NCBI GenBank assembly: GCA_001310455.1 | Contig: BAXG01000006.1 | Span: 98,800 to 162,799 of the forward strand | From: Photobacterium sp. JCM 19050 | GTDB lineage: Bacteria > Pseudomonadota > Gammaproteobacteria > Enterobacterales > Vibrionaceae | Direction: 5' to 3' | DNA length: 64,000 nt | Shown here: piece by piece, positions 1 to 9,968 of the stretch | Layout of the letters: each line of letters opens with the position of its first letter | How positions within the stretch are numbered: position 1 is the stretch's first letter | Notes under the pieces: generated by a model | Told to the model about the DNA's origin: nothing | The model's input: the letters and a program-made list of their open reading frames with translations, nothing else | The model's database searches: none | Translations under genes and position numbers: made by a program

Positions 1-1
1 G

Positions 2-319
2 TGGGCTTCATCTTCAGATGTTGGTATCTCTCTGAACGAAGCGGATATCCCGGTTTGTGATGAAGTTCGCGGCTTGTGCGAGCTGTATGGGATGGAAGCT
101 TTTGACCTTGCCAATGAAGGGACCTTTGTTCTTGCGGTTCCGGCAGAGCAGGCAGATGTTGCCCTTTCTGTCCTTCAGTGGTTCCCGTTCTGCCCACAGG
201 CAGCGGTAATCGGCTCTGTGAAGGATGAACGGAAAGGAAAGGTCGTGTTGAACAGTGCCTGGGGCAGCAGCCGTTTCCTTGAACTTCCGCAGGGTGAATT
301 GTTGCCGAGGATTTGCTGA
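2..319 (+). CDS. hypE: HypE, hydrogenase maturation carbamoyl dehydratase, C-terminal part
   Basis: The window opens inside this gene; the frame is open from base 2 and ends at TGA 317-319, leaving about 105 residues. The protein ends in Pro-Arg-Ile-Cys, the hallmark HypE tail whose terminal Cys receives the carbamoyl group from HypF and is dehydrated to thiocyanate, the source of the CN ligands of the [NiFe] centre. The preceding residues ([20 protein letters not shown]) fit the AIRS-type C-terminal domain. It overlaps hypA by one base (TGATG), so the two are translationally coupled. The rest of a hyp operon probably lies to the left. Confidence 0.93.
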   Translation, partial: WASSSDVGISLNEADIPVCDEVRGLCELYGMEAFDLANEGTFVLAVPAEQADVALSVLQWFPFCPQAAVIGSVKDERKGKVVLNSAWGSSRFLELPQGELLPRIC

Positions 320-666
320 TGCATGAGTATTCCATCGTCAGTTCACTGATTGATGAATGCGAGTCTCACGCTACAGCAAACGGAGCGACCCGGATTACAC
401 GGGTCGCTATTAAAGTCGGAGTGCTTAGTGGGGTAGAGCCGGATCTGCTTAAAACGGCTTTTGATACCTTCAAGCAGGAAGGGATCTGCCGTGATGCAAC
501 GCTGGAAATGACCATTCAACCTTTGGTTATTAGCTGTTTGGAATGTGGAATGGAATCTGAGCCGGATGGCCGAAACGTTGTTTGCCCGCAGTGTAAGGCT
601 TTCACACCAGTGCTGGATGGTGAAGATTTAATGCTGATGCAGCTTGAGCTGGAGCAACCTGAATAA
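319..666 (+). CDS. hypA: HypA, hydrogenase nickel incorporation protein
   Basis: The product is 115 residues, the normal HypA length. HypA delivers nickel, with HypB, to the hydrogenase large subunit. The start is the ATG at 319, which gives the invariant Met-His-Glu N-terminus that binds nickel; an upstream TTG at 313 would bury it and is rejected. Two CxxC pairs (CLEC and CPQC, near residues 73 and 90) form the structural zinc site. It follows hypE with a one-base overlap and is followed directly by an intrinsic terminator, so it is the last gene of its operon. Confidence 0.95.
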   Translation: MHEYSIVSSLIDECESHATANGATRITRVAIKVGVLSGVEPDLLKTAFDTFKQEGICRDATLEMTIQPLVISCLECGMESEPDGRNVVCPQCKAFTPVLDGEDLMLMQLELEQPE

Positions 667-682
667 CAACACCACATTAAAA

Positions 683-713
683 AACCTCAGCACGTCGCGG
701 TGTTGAGGTTTTT
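683..713 (+). terminator. Rho-independent terminator after hypA
   Basis: An 11-bp stem (AACCTCAGCAC pairing with GTGTTGAGGTT, one G-U pair) with a short loop is followed by T-rich sequence. It lies 17 bases after the hypA stop. Confidence 0.85.
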
Positions 714-756
714 AGTGTTTTAGCCGGTTTCTGAAAAGACGGCCTTTGAAGGTGTA

Positions 757-957
757 TTACCAATCCTCCGTGACGACGTTGTGATTCTCGTCATAAATAA
801 TCTGGGCATCCTGCTGTCGGGCTAACTTTGCTGCAAAAGAAGGAGTAACTGCACGGTACTGGCCACGAACGACTTTGAAACTGCCTTCCCAAACCAGATC
901 CCGGTATGTGCCGTCATGGGTAAACTCTACGATAATCTTTTTCACTTTCTGCCTCAT
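757..957 (-). CDS. Small hypothetical protein
   Basis: A 66-residue ORF, basic at the start (MRQKVKKIIVEF) and acidic at the end (NVVTEDW). I do not recognise a family. The ATG at 957 has no clear ribosome binding site. A GTG at 945 has GAGG six bases upstream and would give a 62-residue protein starting (M)KKIIVEFTHDGTY; that may be the real start. It stands alone between the hypA terminator and the EAL gene, transcribed toward hypA. Codon use looks normal. Moderate confidence that it is a gene, none about function. Confidence 0.5.
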   Translation of the reverse strand: MRQKVKKIIVEFTHDGTYRDLVWEGSFKVVRGQYRAVTPSFAAKLARQQDAQIIYDENHNVVTEDW

Positions 958-1322
958 TATTATTTTTCGTGTGGCACAAAAATATCACCGTTTTGGGTCG
1001 GTGCGTATCCATGAAAATGGAATATATGTTTTTCTTAATTCATTCATGGGTCGGCTTGTTGTTAACTTTTTGCATGCTCAGGTCGGACAAGTTGATGAGA
1101 GCTGAGTCAAGTCCACACAAAAAACAAGTCATTTGTTGTCTGGATTATTTACATTTCCCATTTTTAGATATTACTCTCCTTGTTGAGACTGTTTGACGTA
1201 TCCGATGATGGAAATCTAATCGCTCAAGTTACAACCCTCAAGGAGTAAGCGGTCAGGAGAGGTGATATCGACAACGAATATTGCCCCGATAATGACAACT
1301 CTCTGAAAGAGAGCAATTTATT
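958..1322. other. Intergenic region upstream of the EAL gene
   Basis: This AT-rich stretch must hold the promoters of the divergent small ORF and the EAL gene. I found no convincing -35/-10 pair. A small hairpin (CTCTCT-GAA-AGAGAG, about 1297-1312) sits in the leader just before the EAL start. I looked for a GEMM c-di-GMP riboswitch and did not see its conserved core. Confidence 0.5.
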
Positions 1323-2363
1323 ATGCTTGCTGATCTTGGTCGAATTTTATCCCGGCGACATCTGATATCGCCGTATCTGCTGTTGATCCTTGGCTTGACG
1401 GCCATTACCTGTACACATGCACCCTTTATGCAGGTGTTTGGCGTGGTATGTGCCGCTGTCGCCGGTATCTCGATTTTCATTCACCTCAAATTTCACATTC
1501 TCAGGCGTTTGGCAGAGCGCCGTAACGAAGAGCTTTCCCGATATATTGAAAATGCGCTTGAAAGCGGTAACTATCGGTATGACTTCCAGCCTTTTGTTTG
1601 CCTTAACACCCACAAAATTACCGGCGCTGAAATGCTCCTGCGGATGAATGACGCAGAAGGGAAACCCATTTCGCCGTTGAAGGTTGTGGAAGTGTCCAAA
1701 AATAGCGGAAAGTGTATCGACCTTTTGGAGTCGGCACTCGAAAAAGCCCGCGATCTGAAAGACAAGTCACTGCCAACAAACGTCAGTATCAATATCGAAC
1801 CTTGCCTTTTCCGGGACTGGGAGAACACGGCTTATGTTTTGTCTCTGATTGGACGATTCCAAAGCATGAATGACTTCGTGATGTTCGAGCTGACAGAAAC
1901 TCCGGAGAATTTTGATATCAACCATCTCGACAGTGGGGTGCGCAGAATTCGGGAACTGGGATTCAAAGTCTGGATTGATGATCTTGGAACCGGCCAGAAC
2001 AGCTTGCGCCTGTGGTCATTGATTGAAGTGGATGGGGTAAAGTTGGATCGTTCCTTTCGGAAATCTCTTTACGGAGAACATGGTCAGGATTGGTTACGTC
2101 ACATAGGTGAATTTTGTCGTTGCCTGGAAATGTCTTGTGTTGTTGAAGGCATTGAAACAAAAGAAGAAGCCGACATTATCACGGAATTGGGTTTCGCTGT
2201 CGTTCAGGGGTTTTATTTCTATCGCCCAATGCGGGAAGAGGCGTTCTTTAATTTGGTTGAAACCGGGCAGGCGAGGGATTGTGCGAGCTGTACTGAACGT
2301 TGTAGTCATGCCGGCAGGAATCAAAACCTGCCGGGGAATGATATTGCTCTTACCTGGATTTAA
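1323..2363 (+). CDS. Membrane-anchored EAL-domain c-di-GMP phosphodiesterase
   Basis: A 346-residue protein with two hydrophobic segments near residues 17-33 and 37-56, then a cytoplasmic EAL domain from about residue 85. Key EAL residues are present: Glu in AEMLLRM (EML instead of EAL), Asn in NVSINIEP, ELTE, the metal pair in IDDLGTG, Lys in GVKLDRSF, Glu in VVEGIET and QG in VVQGF. It is therefore predicted to hydrolyse c-di-GMP. No GGDEF domain is present. A Cys cluster near the end (CASCTERC) lies outside the EAL fold and could be a redox or metal feature. The ribosome binding site is weak. The 3' end overlaps the convergent next gene by 4 bases. Confidence 0.9.
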   Translation: MLADLGRILSRRHLISPYLLLILGLTAITCTHAPFMQVFGVVCAAVAGISIFIHLKFHILRRLAERRNEELSRYIENALESGNYRYDFQPFVCLNTHKITGAEMLLRMNDAEGKPISPLKVVEVSKNSGKCIDLLESALEKARDLKDKSLPTNVSINIEPCLFRDWENTAYVLSLIGRFQSMNDFVMFELTETPENFDINHLDSGVRRIRELGFKVWIDDLGTGQNSLRLWSLIEVDGVKLDRSFRKSLYGEHGQDWLRHIGEFCRCLEMSCVVEGIETKEEADIITELGFAVVQGFYFYRPMREEAFFNLVETGQARDCASCTERCSHAGRNQNLPGNDIALTWI

Positions 2364-2623
2364 TCAACCAGTAAGGGGTGGTCTTCGGGAAGTTGTTTAC
2401 TGATCCACACCACAAGACGGTGCTTGATGTTTGGGCCGTCTTCTTTATCGGCCGGAAGCGGTACTAACATCTTTTGCTCAACCAGTAACCGGTAAATAAT
2501 CTCTGCTTTTTGTGAGTCGGAAAGTGGGACATCGGGAAGTGAATAGCCGCGTTTGATAGCAAACGCCATTCCGATTTTCAGCGCTGCTTTAAATAGCTTC
2601 GTCTCGTTTTTCTGCTTTTTCAT
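2360..2623 (-). CDS. Small conserved hypothetical protein (DUF5062-like)
   Basis: The product is 87 residues, starting MKKQKNETKLFKAALKIG and rich in Lys and Leu, with no signal peptide or membrane segment. From memory it resembles the short Vibrionaceae family DUF5062, which has no known function; this was not checked by search. It is convergent with the EAL gene and stands apart from the ABC transporter genes that follow on the same strand (about 140 bases). Confidence 0.65.
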   Translation of the reverse strand: MKKQKNETKLFKAALKIGMAFAIKRGYSLPDVPLSDSQKAEIIYRLLVEQKMLVPLPADKEDGPNIKHRLVVWISKQLPEDHPLLVD

Positions 2624-2764
2624 ACAGCCTATTCCTTTGATTGAATGCGAAAATTGGCAGATGTCAGCCTAAAGTAAAGCTGTCTTCAGGCTCGATTGCT
2701 ATCGCAATTTAAATACTGTGACAGCTTTTGTAACGGCATCGACATTTCGGATTAATGAAGCACA

Positions 2765-3348
2765 TTAAAGCTGGACATGCCGGTCACAAAGCGCATTCAG
2801 TAAAGCCGAATCATGGGAGATAACCAGTACGCCGATTTTCCGTTCCCTGCAATGGGGAATAAGCGTTTCCCACAACTGCTTTTGAGTCAGCAAATCCAGA
2901 TGAGCACTGATTTCATCGCAAAGAAGGTACCGGGTTGAGGGCAACAAGGCACGAATCAGGTTCAGTCGTTGCAGTTGCCCGCCCGAAAGCTGTCCGGGTT
3001 TGCGGTCAAGCCAACCTTCACTGATCCATATTTAGCCAGCAGAGGTTTGTAAGCGTTGTTGCGCCAGCTTTCTTCAAGGGACCGGCGTAGCGTCAGGTAA
3101 GGGTTAAATGCATATTCCGGCTGTTGAATAACCCACTGTACAGGGTTTGCGGTTCCGCGTTTTTGCTGTGGTGCAGTTAACCAGCCGCTGTCCAACGTTT
3201 GGATTCCGGCGAGCACCCGGGCCAGAGAGGACTTGCCGCAACCGCTGGGGCCGGTCAGGCCGACCACTTCACCCGGATTGATGGTGATGTCGGGCAGCAT
3301 CAGGGATTGTCGTTGGTAACGAATTCGCCCGTTATGCAGCCTCAACAT
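2765..3348 (-). CDS. ABC transporter ATPase, NikE/DppF-like (frameshifted)
   Basis: The second ATPase of the five-gene importer. Walker A is GPSGCGKSS, the signature LSGGQLQR, Walker B LLCDEIS and the H-loop His in VISHDSA. The frame breaks near 3020: restoring one G (TATGGATC to TATGGGATC) gives [19 protein letters not shown] and joins both halves into about 194 residues. That is shorter than the usual 260 or more residues of NikE, as seen in some hydrogenase-linked systems. Its start overlaps the preceding ATPase by 17 bases. Last gene of the hya-hyp-nik operon. Substrate is inferred from context only. Confidence 0.8.
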
Positions 3349-4053
3349 GTTTGTCCTCCGCGATACGGTTTAGCTCCCAGTTTTCAGGCAGGGCTTGCCA
3401 CAACGAAGAGGTGTAGGGGTGGCAATTTCCTTCGGTAATCTTTGCTGGGGTGGTCTTTTCTACCAATCGTCCTTCTTTGATAACCAGTATATGGTCAGCC
3501 CATTTCACCAACTGCCTGAGGTTGTGGGTTATCAGTAAAATCCCCAGGTTTTCGGTGTCTGCTTTTTGCCGGAGTTGTTGGTACATTTGCGTTGCTGCTA
3601 TGTCATCTATACCGGCACAGGGTTCGTCTGCCAGTACAAAGTCCGGCTCTGCACCAGTGCATGAGCGAGCAGTGCACGTTTCCCCATTCCGCCAGACAGC
3701 TGGTGGCGGTAACATCCGGCAATTTCCCGGTCGATCCCAAGGGAGGTCAGTTTTTCGGATGTCGCCTTTGAACCGCCTCGCCAACGAAACAGGTGCTGCC
3801 AGACAGTTTTAAGCGGGTCCAAAATCCCGGCTGACTGCGCGGCCAGTGCAAACTGTGATTGTCCGATGATTTCACCTTCAACCCGGAAACCCGTCGGGGC
3901 GTGTCCGAGCAATGCATGGGCTAGAATACTCTTTCCACTGCCACTTTCGCCGACCACACCGGTAATTTCGCCACGCTTCAGCGAAAAGGTGACCGGATAG
4001 AGAAGCGGATTGTCCCGGCAAGAAAAAACGGAAAGCTCGTTAATGTGTAGCAT
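3332..4053 (-). CDS. ABC transporter ATPase, NikD/DppD-like (frameshifted)
   Basis: First ATPase of the importer. Walker A is GESGSGKS, signature LSGGMGKRA, Walker B FVLADEP and H-loop His in LLITHNL. The reading frame breaks near 3655; adding back one G (GGTGCAGAG to GGTGGCAGAG) restores [16 protein letters not shown] chose the ATG at 4053 ([10 protein letters not shown]), which overlaps the permease stop by 14 bases, over an upstream start inside the permease. Coupled to NikE by overlap. It energises uptake with the two permeases; nickel as cargo is inferred from the hydrogenase context. Confidence 0.82.
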
Positions 4054-4954
4054 CGAAACCTTCAAGATGTTTTCTGGTGTGATGGCTTGAATGGGTACTG
4101 CTGTGAGTGTTGTCACCTTGTACTTGTTGGCTTACATGACGGGCGAAATCGGATAACAATAGTAATGACAGCAACAGCAATGCGCCCGGAAAAACGGCAA
4201 GCCACCAGGTTCCCGTCAGCAGGTAGCTGCTTGCCTGTGAAAGCAGGACGCCCATTGACGGTGTAGATGGATCCATGCCGAAACCAAGGAAGGTCAAACC
4301 GGCCATATGGGTCAGCGCATGAGGAAACAGCAGCACTGCGCCGGTGAGCCATTGTGGGATGACATGAGGCAGCATGTGCCTGCGAACCACCACCAGAGTG
4401 GGCTGGCCGAATTGGCGGGCGAGTTGATAATAGGGAGCGTTTAGCACTGACTGCATTTCAAAACGCAGCAGCCTGGTCAGCCGCGGCCAGTGGCTGAGTG
4501 CTACCGCGCCAATAAGCCCCGGTTCTGAACCGCCAAAAGCCAGTGAAAGCAAAATCAGCAGTAGCAGATGCGGGAGGGACATAAACACATCTACGATGAG
4601 ATCTACGGCTGCCCGGGTAATGCGATTAACCATCGCGAGCATAGAAAGGCACATGGCGATGAGACAGCTTGACCCCACCGCTATTACCCCGATTCCCATG
4701 CTGGTATTCAGTGCTTTCAGGCTCCTAGTCAGCATATCCCGGCCTAACCAGTCTGTGCCAAACGGGTGGGCAAAGGAAGGTGGCAGGTTTTTAGCCAAAA
4801 GGTTGATATCCAGACCCTGACGCGGCCAGAGCACTCCCGCCAAAGCAATGATGGCGAGCACCAATAAAGGCAGGTAAAACTTAACGTTGTCTGTTGCCAT
4901 AAAACCGGTCTGAATTGCAGGCTGAGTGGCCGATTGAGTAACAGAACGGTTCAT
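4040..4954 (-). CDS. ABC transporter permease, NikC/DppC-like
   Basis: A 304-residue inner-membrane permease of the peptide/nickel family. It has a cytoplasmic N-terminus, a first TM near residues 27-43, the short conserved periplasmic motif HPFGTDWLGRD typical of DppC/NikC proteins, and then about five TM segments, with the EAA loop region around YYQLARQFG. The start overlaps the NikB-like stop by four bases (ATGA). Intact. Confidence 0.88.
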   Translation of the reverse strand: MNRSVTQSATQPAIQTGFMATDNVKFYLPLLVLAIIALAGVLWPRQGLDINLLAKNLPPSFAHPFGTDWLGRDMLTRSLKALNTSMGIGVIAVGSSCLIAMCLSMLAMVNRITRAAVDLIVDVFMSLPHLLLLILLSLAFGGSEPGLIGAVALSHWPRLTRLLRFEMQSVLNAPYYQLARQFGQPTLVVVRRHMLPHVIPQWLTGAVLLFPHALTHMAGLTFLGFGMDPSTPSMGVLLSQASSYLLTGTWWLAVFPGALLLLSLLLLSDFARHVSQQVQGDNTHSSTHSSHHTRKHLEGFDATH

Positions 4955-5916
4955 GCATTTGCCCCCGGCGTGAGTTTAAGGGCGATAGCCGCCGCAACCA
5001 GGTTGCCGAAGAATACCATCAGAGCCGTAATAAGGGTTCCACCCATTAACATGGCGGCATCGTCTGCCATTCCGGCTTTGACCAGTGTCTGCCCCAGACC
5101 GGGAAAATTAAATACCGTTTCGGCCAGAATGGAGCCGCTGAACAGTTCAGCGAAGCTGGCAAACTGGAGGATCACCGCTGGGACAAGACTGTTTTTGACA
5201 ATGTGGAACCGGGTCAAAGACATCAGGTTCATCCCGTGCAGGCGGGAATAAAGAAGCGGTTCTCCGTTCAGAACATCCACCACTTTTTCACGGGTATGCA
5301 GAACGATAGGAGCCATATAAACAAGTGTCAGCGTGGATACCGGTAAGGCGAGGTGGGAAAGCAGGCTGGCAAATCCCTGCTCAGAAAAACGGGTTCCAAA
5401 AGGAGCAGCACAACACACTGGCGCCCACTTCAGGCTGACGGCAAAAAGGGCAATCAGCACCATTCCCAGCCAGAATGCGGGGATGGACGTGAGTAACCAG
5501 GCCATAAATCGAATGATCCTGTCGGCCGGGCGTTGCCGGCAGAGACCGGCAACCAGACCGAGAACGTATCCCAGAATCAGGGAGAGTGACCAACTCAGGC
5601 CAATCAAAAGCATCGACATCCCGACACGATCGCGAATAACATCCGTCACCGGCTGACGGTAAAGCCGGGAATATCCGAGATCACCATGTATGAGGCCAAG
5701 GAACCAGTCAGAGAATTGTTGCCACCATGGCATGTCCAGTCCAAGTTTTGCAGCCAGTTCTGCCTTTTGTCCGGCAGCGATTCCAAACAGATTTCCGTTG
5801 AGATAAGTGGTAATCGGATCCAATGGAGAAAGCGCCAATAGTCCCCACGCCAATGCAATCACCAGCGTGAGTTGAACGGCCAGCCTGAGGCTTATTTGAA
5901 ACAGTGACTCTCTCAT
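4951..5916 (-). CDS. ABC transporter permease, NikB/DppB-like
   Basis: A 321-residue integral membrane protein with an N-terminal TM (about residues 11-30) and the binding-protein-dependent transport fold with several further TM segments. The region GLDMPWWQQFSDWFLGLIHG and the following LGYS motif are typical of DppB/NikB. The start overlaps the binding-protein gene by four bases and the stop overlaps the second permease by four, so the four genes are tightly coupled. Intact. Confidence 0.88.
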   Translation of the reverse strand: MRESLFQISLRLAVQLTLVIALAWGLLALSPLDPITTYLNGNLFGIAAGQKAELAAKLGLDMPWWQQFSDWFLGLIHGDLGYSRLYRQPVTDVIRDRVGMSMLLIGLSWSLSLILGYVLGLVAGLCRQRPADRIIRFMAWLLTSIPAFWLGMVLIALFAVSLKWAPVCCAAPFGTRFSEQGFASLLSHLALPVSTLTLVYMAPIVLHTREKVVDVLNGEPLLYSRLHGMNLMSLTRFHIVKNSLVPAVILQFASFAELFSGSILAETVFNFPGLGQTLVKAGMADDAAMLMGGTLITALMVFFGNLVAAAIALKLTPGANA

Positions 5917-7562
5917 GGTTTAACCGGACACACCCATTTCCAGTCGGTAATGTTATTGGTGACAGGCCAGCCGTGACCGTGGGGTTCAACACCGGGATGG
6001 CCAATATCGAGGCAGGGATTACCGGCATAAAGGTGTTGCAGGTTCACAAGCCAGGTCCAGGGCATATCGTTGTAAATGATTTTTTGAGCGTGGCGGTAGT
6101 GGGGCAGCGCACTATTCCATGAGGCAGAGCGTTGTGCCTCGTCCAGCTCTTTATCGACATTTGCGTTGGCGTAATAACCGGCATTGTAAAAATCCACACC
6201 TCGGAATTTGCTGTGATAGGTAAAGCGCATTTCCTCGGGGCTGAGCGCTCCGAAGCCAAACAATACCGGGGATTTGTGCATGACTTTGCTGATGTTTTCC
6301 CAGCTGTCTCCCCGGGTTTGAATGATAATGCCAAGGGGCTTAACCATTTGGGCAAACGTCAGGGCCAGTTGTTCGCGAATGCTGTCGCCGGATTTGTAAT
6401 AGAGCGTCATTTCGGCTTTAACGCCGTTTTTCTCACGAACACCATCAACCAACTTCCATCCGGCGTTATCCAGAATGTTTGACGCTTGATCAAAGCGTTG
6501 GGTTCTACTGGTCCCGGAAAGCGCCGGTGTAACACTCCAAGGCAAACCGTCTGCGATGGAGTAGGCCGGCCGGGCGTGTCCATCCAGGAGATTCGTTACC
6601 AGGGCCTGGCGGTCAATCACCAGGTTGACGGCTTCACGTATCGCTTTGTCACTGGTGATATTGTTACCGATATTTTTGCCATTAAAAGGCACCATAGGCC
6701 AGGATACACCCCGGTTATCAACGCTTTTGATACTCCAAAGCTTGATACCGTCCGGAAGGCTTTTCGCATACCGTGGTGCTATTGCAGCCAGGTCGAGTTG
6801 TCCGGCTAACAATTGGGAAAAGCGGCTGTCTTCTCCACTGAATACCACCACCAGGTTTTTTATTTGAGGTTTGTGGCCATAGTAGTAAGGGTTGGCTTTG
6901 AGCAGCAGCGCCTGGCCTTTGTCCCAGCGAACCATTTGGTAGGGACCAGAACCGACGGGGTGCTGTGCATAGCCTTTGCTGTAGGTATGCTGGGGGACAA
7001 TGGCGAGCGTGACCAGGTTATCCAGGAATGCGATATCCGGCTCTTTCAAATGGAAAACCACCGTCTGGTCATCGACGACCTGAACATGGCTTAAATCAGC
7101 AAGATCGTAAACAGACGCTTTCTGCTTTGCGGTGTTGAATGTGAATGCCACATCCTTTGCTGTCAGGGATGTTCCGTCACTGAAGCGGATTCCCGGTTTC
7201 AGTGTGACAGCCCATGCTTTACGGTCATCGGAGAGCGTCCAGGATTTCGCCAGATCACCTTCCAGGTTGAAGGTGCTGTCGCGCCGGAGCAGTGCCGACT
7301 GAATCAGCGGGTTGTTGTAACGGCCCCAGCCATAGATTGGGTCAAAGCCGCCATTCGGCTCCGCGCCAAGTGACACTGTCACAGGTTGTGTGTAAGTGTC
7401 TGCCAGTTCACCACGTAGAGGGGTGGCAGCGTGTACGTCAGCAGCAAAAATGCCAAGTGCCAGTCCGGAAAGTGCCGGTAGCGAAACAGCCGGTGCTGAA
7501 ACGGAAAGTACAGAAGCAGTAAACCAGGCAGTCAACTGCCTGTTAAATTGTCTAGTCATCAT
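5913..7562 (-). CDS. Periplasmic substrate-binding protein, NikA-like (SBP_bac_5 family)
   Basis: The product is 549 residues with an unusually long Sec-type signal (about 46 residues, probable cleavage after VHA). The mature part has the family 5 features: an N-terminal GGFDPIYGW region, LAKSWTLSDDRKAWAVTLKPG and GSGPYQM. The C-terminal His-rich stretch HPGVEPHGHGW might contribute to binding a metal or Ni-histidine complex, but this is inference. It starts 60 bases after the hypF stop on the same strand, so it is probably cotranscribed with the hydrogenase genes. Nickel is the most likely cargo; a peptide is the alternative. Confidence 0.82.
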   Translation of the reverse strand: MMTRQFNRQLTAWFTASVLSVSAPAVSLPALSGLALGIFAADVHAATPLRGELADTYTQPVTVSLGAEPNGGFDPIYGWGRYNNPLIQSALLRRDSTFNLEGDLAKSWTLSDDRKAWAVTLKPGIRFSDGTSLTAKDVAFTFNTAKQKASVYDLADLSHVQVVDDQTVVFHLKEPDIAFLDNLVTLAIVPQHTYSKGYAQHPVGSGPYQMVRWDKGQALLLKANPYYYGHKPQIKNLVVVFSGEDSRFSQLLAGQLDLAAIAPRYAKSLPDGIKLWSIKSVDNRGVSWPMVPFNGKNIGNNITSDKAIREAVNLVIDRQALVTNLLDGHARPAYSIADGLPWSVTPALSGTSRTQRFDQASNILDNAGWKLVDGVREKNGVKAEMTLYYKSGDSIREQLALTFAQMVKPLGIIIQTRGDSWENISKVMHKSPVLFGFGALSPEEMRFTYHSKFRGVDFYNAGYYANANVDKELDEAQRSASWNSALPHYRHAQKIIYNDMPWTWLVNLQHLYAGNPCLDIGHPGVEPHGHGWPVTNNITDWKWVCPVKP

Positions 7563-7622
7563 TTCTCCGAAAATGGATTCTCCGCAAGAGGGATCTCCGT
7601 AAACGGGTCATACGCATGGGTT

Positions 7623-9968
7623 TCAACACCGGTGCATGCCATACCAGCTTTGGCCGAGGGCAATGCCTGCGTCATTGACGGGAAGAAGTTTTCTGGGAAG
7701 CTGTGTCACTCCCAAGCGTTGTAACTGTTGGTTGCACTTAGCAAGAAGAAGCCGGTTTTGGAAAACGCCGCCACAAAGGGTGACAGGTATCGGGCTGTGA
7801 TCTTTTTGGCATGAGGCAGACAGAGAGCAGACCGCATGGGCCAGTGCAGAGATAAAACTGTCTGCAATCTGGCTTACCCGGTGATCCGTCAACGGGCTCG
7901 ATTGGGTTGCGTGGAGAATCTGGTCAAACAGCGTGTGGGTATCCCAGATCTTTTGTCCGTCGACCTCAATCAACGGGAGCGACAATACTAGACCTTTGGC
8001 TGCATCACTTTCAACCCCGGTTTCAGGTGTGCACTCGTGGGCTGCAGTTTCCAGCATCATCCCCGCTTCCCCTTCATAGCGGGTATGCCAAACAAGGTTC
8101 AAAAGCCTTGCGACGGCATCAAAAAGACGCCCTACAGAACTGGTTTCGATGCATGATGTGTCGGTTTGCCAAAGCCGATAAAGATTGCGAATAAAAACAG
8201 AGCTAACATTTTGTAAAGCCGGTAGTTTCATTGCCTCAATGGCATCCGGTTGGTGGCGCTCAAACAGCAGGGATAGCAGGGTTCGTGTCGGGTCTTTGAT
8301 TGCCTGCTCGCCGCCTATCAATTTAAAGGTCGAAAGGTGGGCAATCCGGGTAAATCCGGTTTGATCTGCGAGCAATGCTTCACCACCCCACAATGTACCG
8401 TCCGTGCCCAGACCAGTGCCGTCAAACGTAAAGCCAAGAACAGACCCTGAATGCTTATTTGCGGCAATTTGGCTGAGAACGTGCGCAAAGTGGTGTTGAA
8501 CGTCCCACTTTTTTGAACTGACAAGCTGATTGGCATATTGCGTGGACGCGTAGTTTTTATGCAGGTCGTGAATAACCATTCCGGGTTTGAAATCATAGAT
8601 TTCAGAGATGTGTTTTACCGAATTCTGAAAGTGCGCAACTGCATCAATAGTCTGGTTTTCGCCAATGTAAGGGCTGACGATAACCTGTTTACCAAAGGCA
8701 ATGGCAACAGTGCTTTTCTGCTGCGCTCCCACTGCAAGAATGGGCTCTGGAAGTGACTCTTCCAGGGGAATGCTGAGAGGCGCATAGCCCCTTGCCAGAC
8801 GCATCACCATCATCTCGCCATCGACAACCTGAACAACACTGTCGTCGCAGGTCGAATAATGGGGCGATTATGGTCCAGTATGCCGCCTACCCTATTTCCA
8901 AGCCGGGTGATGATGTCCTGGGAATCCATGATGATAGGCTGCCCGCTGACATTGGCGCTGGTGGCGACGATGGGATTTTCCAGCAGATCCAACAGCAGAC
9001 TGTGAAGCGGTGTATAAGGCAGCATTACGCCAAGCATCCGATACCCGGAGCCAGATCCGGTGAGACAAATGCGTCGCAATCCGTGTTTTTTTTCATCAAG
9101 ACAATCGGACGCTGACGGCTTTCCAGTGCCTCCCATTCCTTGCTATCGCATGAAACGAGTTGTTCTGCACATTTTTTGTTTTTCACCATAATGGCGAGGG
9201 GTTTCGCTGGGCGGTGTTTTCGTTCTCTGAGCGTTGCGACGGCTTCATTGTTGCTGGCATCGCAGACAAGGTGGAAGCCACCCAGCCCTTTGACAGCCAG
9301 GATTTTGCCTTCACGGATAACCTTGGCAGCATCACGTAATGCCTGCTCATGGGTACTGACTTGTTCACCGGCAGATGTCAGGTAACGCAAGTGTGGCCCG
9401 CAATCCGGGCAACTTACGGGCTGGGCGTGGTAGCGACGGTTTAGGGGGTTGTTATACTCGCGCGCGCAGGCCGGACACATGGCGAAGCCGGCCATGGCCG
9501 TGTTTTTGCGGTCGTAAGGCAGTGCCTGAATGATGGTGTAGCGAGGGCCGCAATTTGTGCAATTGGTAAACGGATAGCGATAGTAACGGCTCTGCGGGTT
9601 GTTTACATCTGCAAGGCAGTCCGGGCAGGTTGCCATATCGGGTGAGACGGATACGCTGGCCGGTTCGTTGCCACGCTTTGGATTATCCGAAAGCCGGATA
9701 GCGCCGGATCGAGAGGGAGGGACTCGGTCATGATGCTGTCGATGCGTGCCAGCGGGGGCGGGCATTGTTGCAGTTCGTACAGACATTGGCGGATGCAGCT
9801 GCTGTCACCCTGCAAATGGAGGGTGACACCTCGGGCATTGTTAAGTACCGTGCCGTTGAGTCCTTTTTCAGTCGCCAACCTGAATACAAAGGGGCGGAAT
9901 CCCACCCCTTGTACAATGCCGGTAACATGGATTTTCAAGTGGCTGACAGCCGTTGTATCCATTGGCAT
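7623..9968 (-). CDS. hypF: HypF, carbamoyltransferase for hydrogenase maturation (three frameshifts)
   Basis: HypF makes carbamoyl-adenylate from carbamoyl phosphate and transfers the group to the HypE C-terminal Cys. All domains are visible in order: acylphosphatase ([14 protein letters not shown]), two Cys4 zinc fingers (CPDC, CTNCGP, CPAC, CPDCGP), a YrdC-like domain ([15 protein letters not shown]) and a Kae1-like domain ([25 protein letters not shown]). The frame breaks near 9680, 9040 and 8855; at the last the restored reading is [12 protein letters not shown]. About 780 residues when joined, normal for HypF. The start overlaps the upstream stop by one base (TAATG). Confidence 0.93.

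Noticed and set aside
969..1196. 75-codon plus-strand ORF upstream of the EAL gene
   Set aside because: It has no ribosome binding site and overlaps another unsupported ORF in a second frame. The protein looks random and the region is better explained as promoter DNA.
1200..1322. Possible c-di-GMP (GEMM) riboswitch before the EAL gene
   Set aside because: The conserved GEMM core and paired arms are not there; only a small 6-bp hairpin is visible.
7563..7622. Possible NikR site before the binding-protein gene
   Set aside because: Only one TCATAC-like half is visible, without its partner at the needed spacing.
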